DNA of 64,000 bases from Solicoccozyma terricola (GCA_001600875.1 BCLD01000002.1:1132057-1196056); one strand, 5' to 3'. Numbered from the stretch's first letter, positions 33,275-45,192 are shown. Translations and numbers: made by a program. The notes: generated from the sequence alone by a model not told the origin.

Positions 33275-35963
33275 CTACGTTGCAGTCTCTGCACGGTTTG
33301 CATGGCGTTCAGTCGCAACAATTCCTAGTGCCTCGGCAGACTCGACAGGGGCATCGATTATCCAAGTCATTTGCTCTCTCACAGACGCCAGGAAGAACAT
33401 GGCTGGGAGATATTCCGCAGATTCAGTCTCGTGAGAAGAACTGCTGAACCACCACGAGTGACTTACAGATAGCTCCCACAATACACCAAGGCACGATACT
33501 CCAGAAGATGAAGGCGTACGAGTCAGCATATGCTTTGAGCCATCCTTTGATAGCTGCCTCGAGTTGAGCGGGTGTGATAGCTGTGCGTCCCAAGGTCAGC
33601 GAACAGCACCATATCTTCGTTGTCGAGGGAGGCAGTGAAGAGACGACTCACAAGGTACGACCGCTGCAGGTCCTTTTGTTGCCACAGCACCAATCACGGC
33701 CCCGAGTTGATCGGCAGGAACTCCGGCTGCCGCAGCATATGCTCCGATTTGAGCAGGCAGGTTCACTGTAATTTTGGCAGTGAAGATTGCTGAAGCGATG
33801 GCGGCTCCAATTGTACTGAATTGAGAGGAATCCACACATAATTCAGTTACCTCTCGCAAGATCAAAACTATTTCAAGACTTACCCTCCCATACTTCGCAG
33901 CCCGATTACGTGGGCACTTGCTAAACCACTGAATTCAGGATCGACGGCAAGCTGGGCAACAGCTATGAGAAGCCCCTCAGGAGGGCCAAGTCCCAAACCC
34001 GCTAGGGCAAACATCGCATAACTCAAGCGATTATCTTTGGGGTCGATACCGCAGAGTGCGAACCCAACACTGAGAGAATAGGACAAGAAACAAGGTGAGC
34101 ACCGCTTGCGCTTTCGGCGAACAAGGGTCGGTAGCTTACCATGCTCCAGCGATGATGATATATCCAACGACGAGTAGTTCCTTAACCCTTCGGAACTTCT
34201 TAGAGTACCATCCGCTGTAGTGGGCGCTGATTGAAGCCACCACGAGGAGCACAGCGAAATGAGCTCCGATAAGAAGTGGTCGGGACTCGTAGAGGGTACC
34301 AGTCTGAGACGCAGCGGATGGATTAGATGTGTAACCTTTCTCGCTTGCTAAGAAGGACACGACGCACCTGACTGGGGGTAAAGACGTTCATGGTGATATA
34401 AACAACCCCTTCAATGAAGATCCCGGCTAGGCATAAAGCAAAGTTGCGATGTTTGAACAGGCCGTGGCTTTAGGGGGGAAGAGGGGGGAAGAGTTGTTAG
34501 CCATGTTACATGCCACGCCGCCAACGGGCAAATACCGTACGTACTTGTAGATGCCATCCTTCTTGATAAATATCTGGTGGTAAGCCAGAACGAGGCCGAG
34601 ACCTCCGCCGAGGCACAAGCATGCAAGAACCGGAGCACTCTTCCACGCGTATCGGTTTCCGCCCCAGATCAAACCCATCATGAAGGGAATGAATGCACCC
34701 ATCCACAGTACGTTGCCAACCCAATCGATCCTTTCCCTCATTCGCATGAAGTAGGAAGCCTCGTTCGGGTCGTATTGTTTCCTGGGACGGTAAAAGGCGA
34801 GCATGGCGACTGTAGCGTGGTGACTGGTCAAGGCAAGTCCAATAATCCTACCCATTCGAAGGACAGGGACTCACTAATACCCAAGACTTGAAAGATAGCC
34901 GAGAGGAAGAAGTTCCATCTCCATCCGCCTTTACCGCCAGTGTTTTGCTCAATGAAGAATCCTCCCAAAGTGTCGTTGAGTACGGCTCCTAATCCCAAGA
35001 TGGCATAGAGACTACCTTGAGCTACGCCTCGCATACGATGGGGGATGACTCTATAAGGGACAGCGGTCAGCCACCGACGTGCGGTTGTTGAGGTGGCGAT
35101 GGTACGTACTCGGAAACGATGGCGAACTGAAGGAAGAAAGAAACCAGACTACAGCCATAGAATATGACACCGATGATACAGACGCTGATCGTATTCGCTG
35201 TTCCTGCGACGATGAGCCTAAGAACAGGAGTTGTCAGGCTCACGAGGGTAAAGTGGATTTTGGGACGGCAAACTTACCCTGCAGAACCGACAGTAGAAAG
35301 TAGGACGACCAAAACTTTTCTTGTAGGAGACCCAAAGTCACTCACTGAGAGAGTTTGTGAGGGGGATCTTAGCAAAGGACCGTGGAGACAAGGAGGGAGT
35401 GGGTCTCACATTGACCCAAGAATGGAGTCACGGCGACTTGTAAAACCAAAAAACCTTCCGCAATCCAAATAGAGACTCTCGCGTCGCCTGCAAGGTAAGG
35501 AAGGGCATCTGATAGCCAGAAGCCTGTGGCGGAGACAGCGTAATTGGTCTGACGGAAACAGGGCAGCGAGTCTGAGCTCTGAGTCCTGGATGACTTTGCC
35601 ACTCAACAAAAAGAAGTTACCCCGAAAGCCAGAAGACAGGCTGCCGAATACACAGCCCTATGACGAGGAATCAGTCGGTCAGACGATGACATTTTCGGAA
35701 TCGTGGTCGAGGGAGCAGTGCAGAATAAGCCAACTTACCAGGTTCGCCAATGTAAAGTCGGTTCAAGATCTTCCGTAGGGGTAGGATGTTGAGCAACGGT
35801 GTCGGTGGTTGTATGTTTTTCAAGGTGTTGGTTCTGATTATTACCAGGTTGAATGAGCTCGAGACACTGTCTCCTCTTTGACCAGTACTCGCTAATCGAT
35901 ACTAACGAGTTGACCGTACTTGTCGTCGTCCATCGGAGTGGACGCTAATTCTGTATGAGACAT
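33275..35963 (-). CDS. MFS transporter, TRI12-like, 14 helices, 620 aa
   Basis: Fourteen exons in phase: 35907-35963, 35739-35866, 35621-35657, 35410-35578, 35278-35344, 35110-35217, 34875-35050, 34545-34809, 34369-34467 region, 34140-34303, 33884-34069, 33652-33815, 33467-33580, 33275-33402. The N-terminal ~65 residues are hydrophilic. Recognisable pieces are VAVTPFLGQLSDFGSPTRKVL (loop 2-3 motif), PHRMRGVAQG, GGWRWNFFLSAIFQV, RIDWVGNVLWMGAF, GLGLGPPEGLL and GTIGAAIASAIFTAKI. Sequence style matches fungal TRI12/DHA2-type drug-proton antiporters and siderophore or toxin pumps. It is the left-most gene of the putative aromatic cluster and divergent from nothing nearby; the 750 bp upstream contains GCGGAGAATT at 36181. 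Confidence 0.93.
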
Positions 35964-36719
35964 TGCTAATGTGATGATGAGTAATGATGTGGATGAGCTT
36001 GCCTGTCATTCGTAAGGAACCCGGCCTTGTTGTTATATGCCCAAACCCGGGACAGGGACGTACGTATGATCACCTCGTCTGATGAAACTGGATCGACATC
36101 CGGGGAGGAGAACAATCAGTCGTGCTCCGTTGAATTCCCCGAGAGGAGTCCGGGTTGCTTGGCTGGGACGATTTCCCGTGGCGGAGAATTAAAGCAAGGT
36201 TATCGATGTGATGTCTCCGGTGCTCCGGGCTCGTCTATCCGAGTGACACAGCCATCGGGCCCCCGTGGAATCAAGATGATGAGCAAAGCACACTTTCAAG
36301 TCGAGGACAACCCCCTACTAGCAGCACCCACAGTACCAAGGTCCTGATCGAAGCAATGTAACGCGGCCCAAACATGTATTTGAAAGTATCAGTTACAAGA
36401 GCGAGTTACCGTTCAAGCCGTCAGCGAAGTATTGAAATTTAAACGCTCTGCTGAGTACGAAGGTGTGCACAATGACACTAGCTCTTGGAATTTGGATAGA
36501 TGACAGATCAAGGCACGTCGAAGAAAAACATGCCATCGGGGCCGAAGTCTAGGGCATATCCACACTGCGTATTCGGTGCAGTCGTTTTTATGTGCAAGTT
36601 CAGTCATTCAGTAATAGACTAACAAGTCGCTGTAGATTGTACAATCGAGGACCTTGGCTCCATGCAACAAAGCCCAGTCGGACTCTTCCCCAGCCCTTCC
36701 AATTCTGACCTATCGGCTC
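35964..36719. promoter_or_regulatory. MFS promoter region with CGG-rich elements
   Basis: Intergenic region upstream of the MFS gene and downstream of SDR1. It contains several CCGGGG/CTCCG/GCGGAGAATT elements (about 36098, 36130, 36181, 36220) of the kind bound by Zn2Cys6 regulators. GCGGAGAAT recurs in the SDR1 promoter at 38138. No gene supported. Confidence 0.4.
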
Positions 36720-37955
36720 TCAATGAGCACCCCAGCCTGTATCCGGTCGAATGCCCCGGTTTCAGTCAATTAACTTGGATCAAATCGAAGACATCACTCA
36801 CCACCGTCCATCCTCATCTGAACGCCTGTACAGAACGTCGCCTCGTCGCTATTGAGGAAATAAAGTCCGCTACAGTGGTGTCGTTGGATGTATGTCAGTG
36901 GTCTGTCCGAGTTGACGCACCAGACGATGATGTCCCTTCATCTCACCTAGCAATTTCGTCTGGATGAGCGAACCGTTTCCTAAAGATTTGCGTTGTTTGA
37001 GTGAACCCGGTGTCAAGTTTTTGGAGATTCACGATCTGGTCAAAACTCACACCGCCTGCTGCTGCATATAAAGTTCTTTAACGTTCTCAAACTTGAATCC
37101 CGGGACCAACATGATGGGTGTCAACGTGACTCCCGGGTTGACCATGTTGATCTGATGCAAACGGAGAACCCCATAAGTTTACGCTCTCGGTTCAGCGTTA
37201 GCGACGTGAAAGGAAATCACCCTTATTCCAGAGTTCGCCTGCTCGTAGCAGAAACCCTTCGTGAGACCAGCAACACCGTGTTTGGAGGCTCCTATAAATC
37301 GGCAAGGATAGTGAGCACCTTGGAGACCCCAATACGGGTTCCGAGTACGTTAACCCTCACCATAGCCCATCATAGTCTTGGATGCAACGAGCGCATTCAT
37401 GGAACAAATGTTCAGTAACGCGCCTCTCTGAGTAACCTTTCCCAAGCCGTAATCCGTGTCGTCCCTGACCACTCTGGGAGTTTGAGTAAGCCAATAGGCG
37501 ACTAGATACTTTGTGAACCAGAACGCTCCGTCGAGGTTGATGTCTTGAATGAGTTTCCACTGAGGAGTGGTCAATTCGTGAGCAAGTGCGGTAGCTCCTC
37601 CTATTCCAGCACAGTTGACCGCAGAATCGATCCGACCATAGGTTTTGATCGTAAAGTTGATACAGTCCTTGACGCTTTCCTCGTTGGCGATGTCCAGTTG
37701 AACAAAGGAGGCTTGCTCGCCTTGCGCTCGTAGTTCTGCGACGACCTCGTTGCCTAGGTCTACCGAGCGGTCGGCGATGACTACAATGTGGTGATTTTTG
37801 GCATAGAGACGAGCAGTTGATTTGCCGATTCCGCTGGCCCCTCCAGTCTTTTTTTCACTCCGGGGTTTGTCAGGTGGTCATGTATGGAAAAATTCGGTCT
37901 ATTTCCCACTCACAATGAGGGCAACGTGTTGATAGTTTTCGTTAACGGCAGGCAT
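36720..37955 (-). CDS. Short-chain dehydrogenase/reductase 1, 272 aa
   Basis: Seven exons: 37914-37955, 37361-37847, 37221-37291, 37051-37151, 36947-36979, 36802-36869, 36720-36736 (17 nt), all in phase. Classical SDR features: TGGASGIG cofactor loop, VVIADR ending in an acidic residue (suggesting NAD(H)), NCAGIGG, catalytic Ser in NICSMNA and YGASK (YxxxK), then NMVNPGVTLT. The C-terminus ends DGGWGAH. Closely resembles SDR2 at 38392 in exon plan and in a QTPRVVRDD-type insert, so the two are tandem duplicates. Fungal relatives oxidise or reduce small alcohols and ketones; substrate unknown. Confidence 0.94.
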
Positions 37956-38391
37956 GGAGATAGAAGTATAGCGTTGGAAGAGTGAGTGTGTGTCGCAGGT
38001 GGTGGGTGGCAGTAGAAGGCTGGATGATGATGAGGACAATCAGAAGAACATATCAGTACTCGGGGGAACTCTGTCCACCGGTCATTCATCGCCGGGTCCG
38101 GAGAAATACGATCGCCGAGCCTCGGGTGCATTCAAGAGCGGAGAATGTAGAAAGTCCCCGGGGGGGCGCATTCCGCGTGTTTCGGGGGAGAAGGTTAGGG
38201 GTTAGGGGTTAGGGTTAGGGGTGCATGCTCACGAGCGGGAAGGATGGTCCTGTGAATGATCAGACCTCCAGACGGCAGTGCAGGGCAAGTGAAGAGAGTA
38301 AAAGAAGTAAAAGGCACGATAGCATCACATCACATGGTCATTCAGATCACATCTCAGTCTGTTCACCACTAGCATAGTACGACGCATTATG
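37956..38391. promoter_or_regulatory. SDR1 promoter region with telomere-like tract and CGG elements
   Basis: Between SDR2 (3' end) and SDR1 (start at 37955). It contains CGGAGAAATAC at 38099-38109, GCGGAGAAT at 38138-38146 and the TTAGGG(G) tract at 38193-38221. The first motif is also found in the SDR2/DLH divergent promoter. Confidence 0.5.
38193..38221 (+). repeat. Interstitial telomere-like tract, TTAGGG/TTAGGGG
   Basis: Four consecutive units (GGTTAGGGGTTAGGGG then TTAGGGTTAGGGG) in the promoter of SDR1, 238 bp upstream of its ATG, in the orientation opposite to the left telomere as read on the plus strand. A second such tract is at 51365. Such tracts can bind Tbf1/Rap1-type factors. 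Confidence 0.9.
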
Positions 38392-39583
38392 CTAAGCTAC
38401 ATGAGAACCGCCGTCGGCTGTGAATAAGTAAATAAAAGATTGACTCAGCATTGCCATGCTACACCTTTTGAGCCAAAGGATGTGTGATACTTACGTCCCC
38501 AATCAGCACCTGTCATGAATGACGCTCCGTCCATAGCGGTAAAGACGATACCAGCAGCGACCTCGTCAGGATGAGCGAATCGAGTCCTGAGTGCGCAACA
38601 GTCAGCCATTAGGCAAATACCACGGCTGAAAAATTATCATTCGACTGACATCGGCTGATCAGCGAGGTAGACTTTCTTTGCGTACTCGAAGTCAAATCCG
38701 GGAACGTTCATCAATGGGGTCATGGTCAGACCTATGAGAGTAGATTGAAAAGAAAAGAGGTGAGACGGGGAGGATAAAGTACAGTTACAATCCGTTGACT
38801 CACCTGGACTGACTGTGTTGACTCGGATTCCCCAGTCAGCATTCTCCAAAGCCAAAGCTTTGCTCAATCCGATGACACCATGTTTGGCGGCGCCTGGTAG
38901 ATCGACGGATCGCTTAGTCAGTATATATATATATCGTTACAGGCGCCCGATCAACGGACAGTACACTCACAGTACACCCCAAGGAAGGCCTTTCCCTCGG
39001 ATCCAAGAGACGAGGCAGTGTTGACGAGAGAGCCTCGTTGAACGACTGGTTCCCATTCAGGCCTTTCTTCGTGGTCGTCCCTGACCAACCGGGGCTCTTG
39101 TGTTCTCCAGAATTTAATGATGGCTTTACTGAATCTCCACGTGCCTTCCAAATCGATGGTAATGACCTTGTGCCAATCGGCGTCTTCCAACTCGTGAGCC
39201 TCGACCGAGGGCCCAGTGATGCCCGCCGTATTAACAGCGTATTCGATAGTACCATAGATGGATACCGCTTTCGCGATCATGGAATTGAGACTAGCATCAT
39301 CACTAACGGATGCCTTGATGAAGGTGACTGGAAGACCTTTCGCGACCAGTTCTTCCTCGACTGCCTTCCCATTCTTCTCGTCAATGTCGGCGATCACGAC
39401 TTGGACTCCTTTCTTGAGGAAAAGCTTGACAGTTGCTAATCCTATTCCTGATGAACCGCCGACCTGAATAACGCACCGTGGTCAGAACGAGTCTCTGTCC
39501 GAGTCCGGTCCCTGTTGGGCCATCAGATGTAAGAAACTTACGACTATGGCTGTGTGTGGTGTTGTCTTCTTCTGTGCGACCAT
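38392..39583 (-). CDS. Short-chain dehydrogenase/reductase 2, 274 aa
   Basis: Six exons: 39542-39583, 38971-39463, 38804-38893, 38650-38731, 38495-38586, 38392-38417, in phase. It shows VGGSSGIG, VVIADIDEKNG, NTAGITG, catalytic Ser in NTASSLG, YCAAK (YxxxK), VNTVSPG and a DGGSH tail. A conserved insert between the fourth and fifth strands (RLVRDDHEERPEWE) is shared in position with SDR1, supporting tandem duplication. The Asp after the second strand suggests NAD(H). Divergent from the dienelactone hydrolase gene with only 224 bp between start codons, so probably co-regulated. Confidence 0.94.
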
Positions 39584-39807
39584 GATGATTGTGCTGCTGT
39601 GCGAGATGTTTCTACACACAAATGTTGCGTTGTAGTTGAATGAGCGATGGTATACCTTCGCGGGGATGCCCAACAATGAAATGGTCGAGTAAACGCTATT
39701 TCCCGGCAATCTTGTCCCGAAACACGGGCAAATACGAGATTCTCCTCCGCGGAGAAATACCTGAAACACCAATCCTACATCACCTCTACATCACCTCTTT
39801 ACGAGCA
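39584..39807. promoter_or_regulatory. Bidirectional SDR2/DLH promoter with CTCCGCGGAG palindrome
   Basis: A 224-bp region between divergent start codons. At 39745-39754 is the perfect palindrome CTCCGCGGAG, an inverted CCG/CGG pair with no spacer, the kind of site bound by Zn2Cys6 dimers. It extends into CGGAGAAATAC (39750-39760), which recurs at 38099-38109 upstream of SDR1. Confidence 0.55.
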
Positions 39808-41268
39808 ATGGAGTCCAGGGTCTCGGTGGCATCTAACCATTCAACACCTCAATCACGTCCAAGTATGACCTCCAACAACCTCCAAGGTATCAAGAAATGC
39901 TGTTTGTCAGGTCATCTCCATACTGGCGCTGAGTCTGGAAAGGTTGAGAAAGTTGCTGGTCTGGACGCCTATGTCACCGGTACAAATGCCGCTCAGACCG
40001 TGGTGGTGATTACCGTCAGTGGATCGGATTGGAAGCTTTTTATCCCATCTCAGGAGACTGCGCTGAGCACTTTTTTTCCCTCGTCATTAGGATATCTTTG
40101 GTTACGAGGTCAAGGTGAGTTGTCCAAGCGAGCCTCCAGCACTTGTGTCCGAGAGCTTAATGATCGGCCATCAGAACATCCGTCTCTTGGCAGATGAGTA
40201 CGCAAAGACAGGAAACTTCAAAGTCATTGTCCCCGATTTCTTCAAGGGCAAGTTTGTCATCTTTGGCCCTGACCCCCCTTAATTGGTCACTCACGCCTTG
40301 TTTCCTCTGCCTCTGACAGGTGACTGGGTTGACTCTTCACACATGAAAGTCTTGACTCCTCTTCACTCCGATCCCGTACCAGAGAACAAGGAAGAACTCA
40401 TGGGGGCCGCGTTCGGTTCTGTCGGACCATGGTTGGAAAGGCAAGGGGATCCAGTAGTTCAGCCGTTGATCAAGGGGGTGATTGAAGAATTGAGGGGTGA
40501 CGGGGAGGTCAAGAAGATAGGTTAGTGCGAGGGGGAATTTACACGGAGGTGGTCGAAAAGTGGTCGAGAACACCCCTGACGGGTTTTCGGACTTGATAGG
40601 TGTCATTGGTATCTGTTGGGGTGGACGTCAGGCTTTGCACTTGATTAACACCGGGTCAGATGTGGATGTAGAGTAAGTTTTTACATTCATCACCCATCCT
40701 TTTCCTTTGCACTCATCGGGACTTTCACATGTAGCGCCGTTCTTGCCAACCATCCATCGTATACAGAGTTTCCTGTGGTGTTTGAAGGCGTCAGGTGAGA
40801 AGATAAGTTTGATCGGTGTAACGATAAAGAAGTTGACGATGACGCTTGCAGCAAACCCGTTCTCATCCAGATCGGTGACAATGATTCGGTACGCCCCGCC
40901 CTGACTCATCCCATGACTCGGAAGGAAGCACTTACGTGATGTGCTTATCAGATGTTCCCACCCGAGCAATGGCAGGTGGTCAAAGACAAGATATTCCCGT
41001 CCAAGAAGGACGCCGAAATTTTGATCTGTAAGTGATTGCTTTTACTTGAGCGAATTGCGAATGAATCCTGAGCTTGCGAACTCGTTACAGATCCAGGCGC
41101 GGTCCACGGGTTCACTAATCGAAGTGATCAAAACAACGCCGAGGTAAATGCGTTGATCTTCGTCAGGGTGCGAAGTCCTACTGACAGATGTTTCATGAAC
41201 AGGAGACCAAGCTCAAAGATGATGCCGCCGAGAAGGGGATTGAATTTTTGAAGAAGCATTTGGCGTAG
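39808..41268 (+). CDS. Dienelactone hydrolase family protein, 289 aa (or 270 aa)
   Basis: Ten exons: 39808-40014, 40091-40114, 40175-40247, 40320-40520, 40600-40672, 40735-40794, 40852-40888, 40952-41027, 41091-41143, 41203-41268; phases agree. The alpha/beta-hydrolase catalytic triad is visible: Cys in GICWGGR, Asp in IGDND and His in PGAVHGFT. Landmarks DIFGYEVKNIRLLADEYAK and DFFKGDW are typical of fungal DLH. Start could be 39808 or the Met at 39865 (MTSNNLQG). The third intron (40248-40319) uses a GC donor (AAGG|GCAAGT). DLH enzymes hydrolyse dienelactones formed after intradiol cleavage, fitting the intradiol dioxygenase at 46051. Confidence 0.94.
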
Positions 41269-41785
41269 AGGCCGTTATACGCTACTCCAAGATTTATCAT
41301 TTTACCTCTACGTGGCTGATGGGAATGCGGAGCGGTAGGGGGTTTCGAAGGCGCCTGGCCGGATTCACCCGCTGCTGGCATGAACACTTTGGCTGCCCGT
41401 TTCACGGGATGGCTGATGAGGTATGGATTTGTACTCCCGGGTGTAACCTTTCTTTGGGTGATAATATCACCTGTAGAATGAGCCGATATCATGAGCATCA
41501 ACTAAAATGATACGCTGAAGCCGAAATCAAGCGAGCAACACACCCGTCCGGCCCATATCTGCCAAAGCCAGCCGAGCATATCCTATTTTCCCGAGTGACG
41601 TTTCCCAGAGAGTACTGGTCTTTCAATTCTGGCGATCTTACGGGTAGAAATTGATAGTGCACAGAATGGCACCTGCACAGAATGGCACCATACAACTTCA
41701 AACTAACCTCGGTTCACCCCGACGATGAATGAGATGACGCGAAGTGCAGATGTCACTCCAGCCCCTCACTGATCCCTCGACGGCA
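41269..41785. other. Intergenic, nothing recognised
   Basis: Downstream of DLH and upstream of the damaged homogentisate dioxygenase copy. Contains a short direct repeat GTGCACAGAATGGCACC / CTGCACAGAATGGCACC at about 41657-41690. Confidence 0.4.
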
Positions 41786-42679
41786 ACATGCAGGCGGATT
41801 TGGCAACACTTTCAGCTCGGAAGCCGTTCCCAAGGCCCTCCCCATTGGAATACCAATCCTCAGATTGGCCCCTATGGGTGTGTGTGGCGGGAGGATGATT
41901 CGGGTCTGTGCCTGATTTCCATCCCTTCTACAGCCTCATCCCAGAGCAAATCACAGGCATAGCCTTCATGGCGTCGCACCGAGCCGATGAACAACACTCA
42001 TACTTCTACCGGATCAGGCCATCAGTTGCCCACGACGGGCACATGCTGCCTCTTCCCGACCATGTGTACCTCGTGTCGGATTTTTCGACAGCGAACCCTC
42101 ACGCCACCGTTCATTCATCCCGAGCAGACGGCGTGGGAACCCACCACTATACCCGACGAACCAACCACGTTCTTTGAAGGTCTTCGAACCATGATGGGAT
42201 CTGGAGATGCGCACACACGCAATGGACTCGCTATTCACGTCTACGCATCGAACAAGTCGATGGACAAGGAAGCATTCGTCAACAACGACGGCGACATGTG
42301 CATCATGGTCCAACAAGGCAGACTCGATATCCAAACCGAATTTGGCAAGCTGATGGTTCATCCTGGCGAGCTCGCCGTCATCCAGAGGGGCATACGCAGT
42401 AAGATCTTGCCGCCGGACGGGCCATCTCGAGGCTACGTGCAGGAGATCTACTCGGGGTACTACAAGCTGCCCAAACTAGGTCCCTTGGGAGGCAGTGGTT
42501 TGGCTGCCAAGCGAGACTTTCTGTGCCCTTCCGCCTTCTACGAAGATGACGACTCGACCTCATGGGAGATTAAATACAAGGTCATAGGCAAAATGTTTAA
42601 GACGACGCAGGGTCACTCGCCGTTCGACGTGGTGGCTTGGACCGGAAACTATGTGCCTTACAAGGTGAAGTGTGCATGA
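41786..42679 (+). pseudogene. Homogentisate 1,2-dioxygenase-like pseudogene, frameshifted and 3'-truncated
   Basis: Translation gives family landmarks GGFGNTFSSEAVPKALPIG, NPQIGPYG, YRIRPSVAH, NGLAIHVYASNKSMD, GDMCIMVQQGRLDI, RGYVQEIYSGYYKLP and HSPFDVVAWTGNYVPYK. Damage: the frame shifts by one base near 41849 between ALPIG and NPQIG; a 28-nt segment near 42064 would need to be an unusually short intron; no start Met could be placed; and the C-terminal third, which carries iron ligands of the family, is not found downstream. The highly conserved AWHGN segment reads AWTGN, so the active-site His is Thr. It lies in a cluster of aromatic-catabolism genes and is probably a decayed paralogue. Confidence 0.8.
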
Positions 42680-43859
42680 TATTGAAGAGAGAGTGCCAAA
42701 AGCAGGTCATGTGTATGCGTCTGTGGTCGGCAGGGGGCCCGTCGTGGTGTCCCAGCGATTGCAGCATGAAGACAATAGAAGAGTGCCGTGGGAGGCGCCT
42801 GGATTGTCTGAACCTAACTCCAGTGATGTCAACACCAACTTAACTAGGTACCCTTGGATCGTCGAGTGCTTTGTGCCGCGCGACATTGGGGAACCTCGGC
42901 ATCTTGTGCTGTTGGGCAAATTCAGAGTCATGTCGTTCTGAAGCTATCGAATCAGCCGTTTAATAATTTCGTCGCAACATAGAAAATGGAGGTATCTAAC
43001 TAGCAGTGTAAAGGTCTGCGGACTTGAAAAATAAATAAAAACCAGCAAGCTCGATCACAAGACCAAGGTGTTGCATCAAATGTAGGCAAGTGCTAACTTT
43101 TCTTCCACAGGGTGGGGTGCATATCTGCGTGAAGGTGGTTCAAGCGAGGCCAAGATGACTGTGGCTAGGGCCGGATCCTGGGTTCACTTAGTGGCAGGTA
43201 AACTTGCGATATGCGATTTAATCTCAGGCCCTCGATCAACCAAATCGAGCCCCTATCCGCTTGGCGTCCCCAGTCCATCGCCTGAAGCGGATGAGATTTC
43301 TCAATACGTGGTCAATTGATAATTCCGAGTGGAGACTTGGTAATACATAAACTGAGCTTGACTAGAAATGGCTCCGTGATCTCGTTTTTGTTACTCGCTG
43401 CCTGTGTTGTGTTGTGCGGTCCATTTATGGCTTGGGATAATCATGAAAGTACACCGGGTAAAACAAATCGATTAACGCTCAAATCTCTCAATGAGATCAG
43501 GTAAAGAGTGGTCCGAGATTAGGATGTCGATGAGGTCCATGATTCTATCAATGTGACATGAACAAAGGTCCAATAGAACATGTCCATTTCGAAAGTTGAG
43601 ATGATGACGAGGTGGCCGCCAAAGCAGCTTCCAGTTGCTGACAGTTTGTTCCCACACCCTGACTGATGTAGTACATCACGAATTCACTTACACGGACAAT
43701 TACCTAGCGCTCTTTTCTCCTTTTGCCCGACCAAATATGAATAAGTCAGCAACCACTTTTTTTTTGACATTATCGCATGTAGATGGTCGTATATATATAT
43801 CCCATCGTGGCAGGTCCGAGCTTCTTCACAATGAACAGTATTCCTATCCACAGTCAAAC
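42680..43859. other. Spacer with TATA element before the NmrA-like gene
   Basis: No gene supported. An open frame at 42672-42941 (ending VPRDIGEPRHL) has no recognisable relatives and is not the missing HGD end. A run TATATATATAT at about 43791-43801, 60-70 bp before the next start codon, is a likely TATA element. Confidence 0.45.
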
Positions 43860-45192
43860 ATGGTTGCATCCTCCAATACTAGCGCTCCGTCCATCTGCAT
43901 CTTTGGCGCCACCGGAAGCCAAGGTGGAAGCGTCCTAAAGCACCTGTTGAAGAGCGATAAACCCTATCGAATCCGCGCGGTCACCCGTGATCCAACCAAA
44001 CCCAAGTCAAAGAGCCTCATCTCGCAAGGCGTCGAGGTCGTCAAAGCGGAACTGGGTTCCCAGTCTGATGTCGAGGCTGTCATCCAAAACCAAGATCTTG
44101 TCTTTGTAAGTTCACAAGATCTATGTTTCAAGTCAGCACAAAGCACAGAAGTCTAACACGATCAATCCTCTGTCTGTAGGGTGTCACCAACTTCTGGGAA
44201 CACGGTGGAAAAAAGGAAATCGCCGATGGCAAGCGTCTCATGGATGCAGTGAAGTCCGCCGGGACCAAGACCGTTTACTGGTCTGGGTTACCTCCCGTTT
44301 CCAAGATCTCTGGGGGCCGATACACCATGGTAGAACATTTTGACACCAAGGCAAGTTCTACCTGAATTCTCATGGGTGCAGCGTGAAAATTGACAGCGGA
44401 CCATGCCCTTTTGTGCAGGCCGAAGTCTACGAATACGCCAAAGGCAAAGGCGTTCCCATCGTTGATATTCAGCCCGCCATGTACATGGAGAATTTCTTGA
44501 CCATGATGGCACCTAGAAAGGTACGTGCAAGCTCCCATTGCTCATCGAATTAGTGCGACTGGAGGCCAGATTTGAAACTTTCAGTTTCCCTGACGACTAG
44601 ATTTGGCATGGGCAACCGTAGCAAGAAGATGGGTCCTACGTATTTGCTCTTCCCATCAACCCTGCCTCCAAGTTATCCCTCCTTCACTGCGCCAGCGACT
44701 ATGGGGCTTTTGTTCGAGGAGCGATCGAGTCGGGCATCAAGTCGGGCGAAGTCCTGGCTTGCGGAGACGAAATCACTCCCGTCCAGTTGACTGAACAATG
44801 GAGCCGTAGTGAGTGAACCCTTACGACAACGTCCCGTGTTTTGCCTGAACGAGGTAGCTCATGACTGTGTATCTTATTGACTCTTAGGTACCGGCAAGAA
44901 GGCTTCGTACTACCCCGTCGATGGCGAAACCTTCAAGGGAATGGCTGGGGAAGAGGTCACACAGATGTTGCAGTGGTTCAGCGACTTTGGCTGTAAGCGA
45001 CTTTGGAAGTGGGTTCAATTCTGCAGTGGGGGTGGGCTAACGTATTATTGGAACCGCCTTGATATAGACTATGGAGGGAAGGACGTCACTCCTAGTAAGA
45101 AGTTCATCCCAGCTGATGTCAAGGTCCAGACTTGGTCCGACTTCGTAAAGACGAGCGACTGGTCGAAGGTGTTTGCTGGCGCAACTCAGTAG
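43860..45192 (+). CDS. NmrA-like NAD(P)-binding family protein, 311 aa
   Basis: Six exons: 43860-44105, 44180-44350, 44419-44520, 44622-44808, 44888-44992, 45068-45192; phases agree. The Rossmann loop is FGATGSQGGSVLKHL at residues ~14-28, followed by RAVTRDP, where the Arg favours NADP(H). Further motifs are GVTNFWEHGGKKEI, VYWSGLPPVS and QPAMYMENFL. NmrA-like proteins are either redox-sensing regulators or SDR-like reductases; the YxxxK catalytic pair is not evident, favouring a sensor role. The second intron has a GC donor (AAG|GCAAGT). A TATA element lies just upstream. Confidence 0.93.

Noticed and set aside
42672..42941. Open frame after the homogentisate dioxygenase relic, first taken as its missing C-terminus
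   Set aside because: None of the C-terminal landmarks of the family (for example the FDH-x-DPS segment) appears in any frame there.
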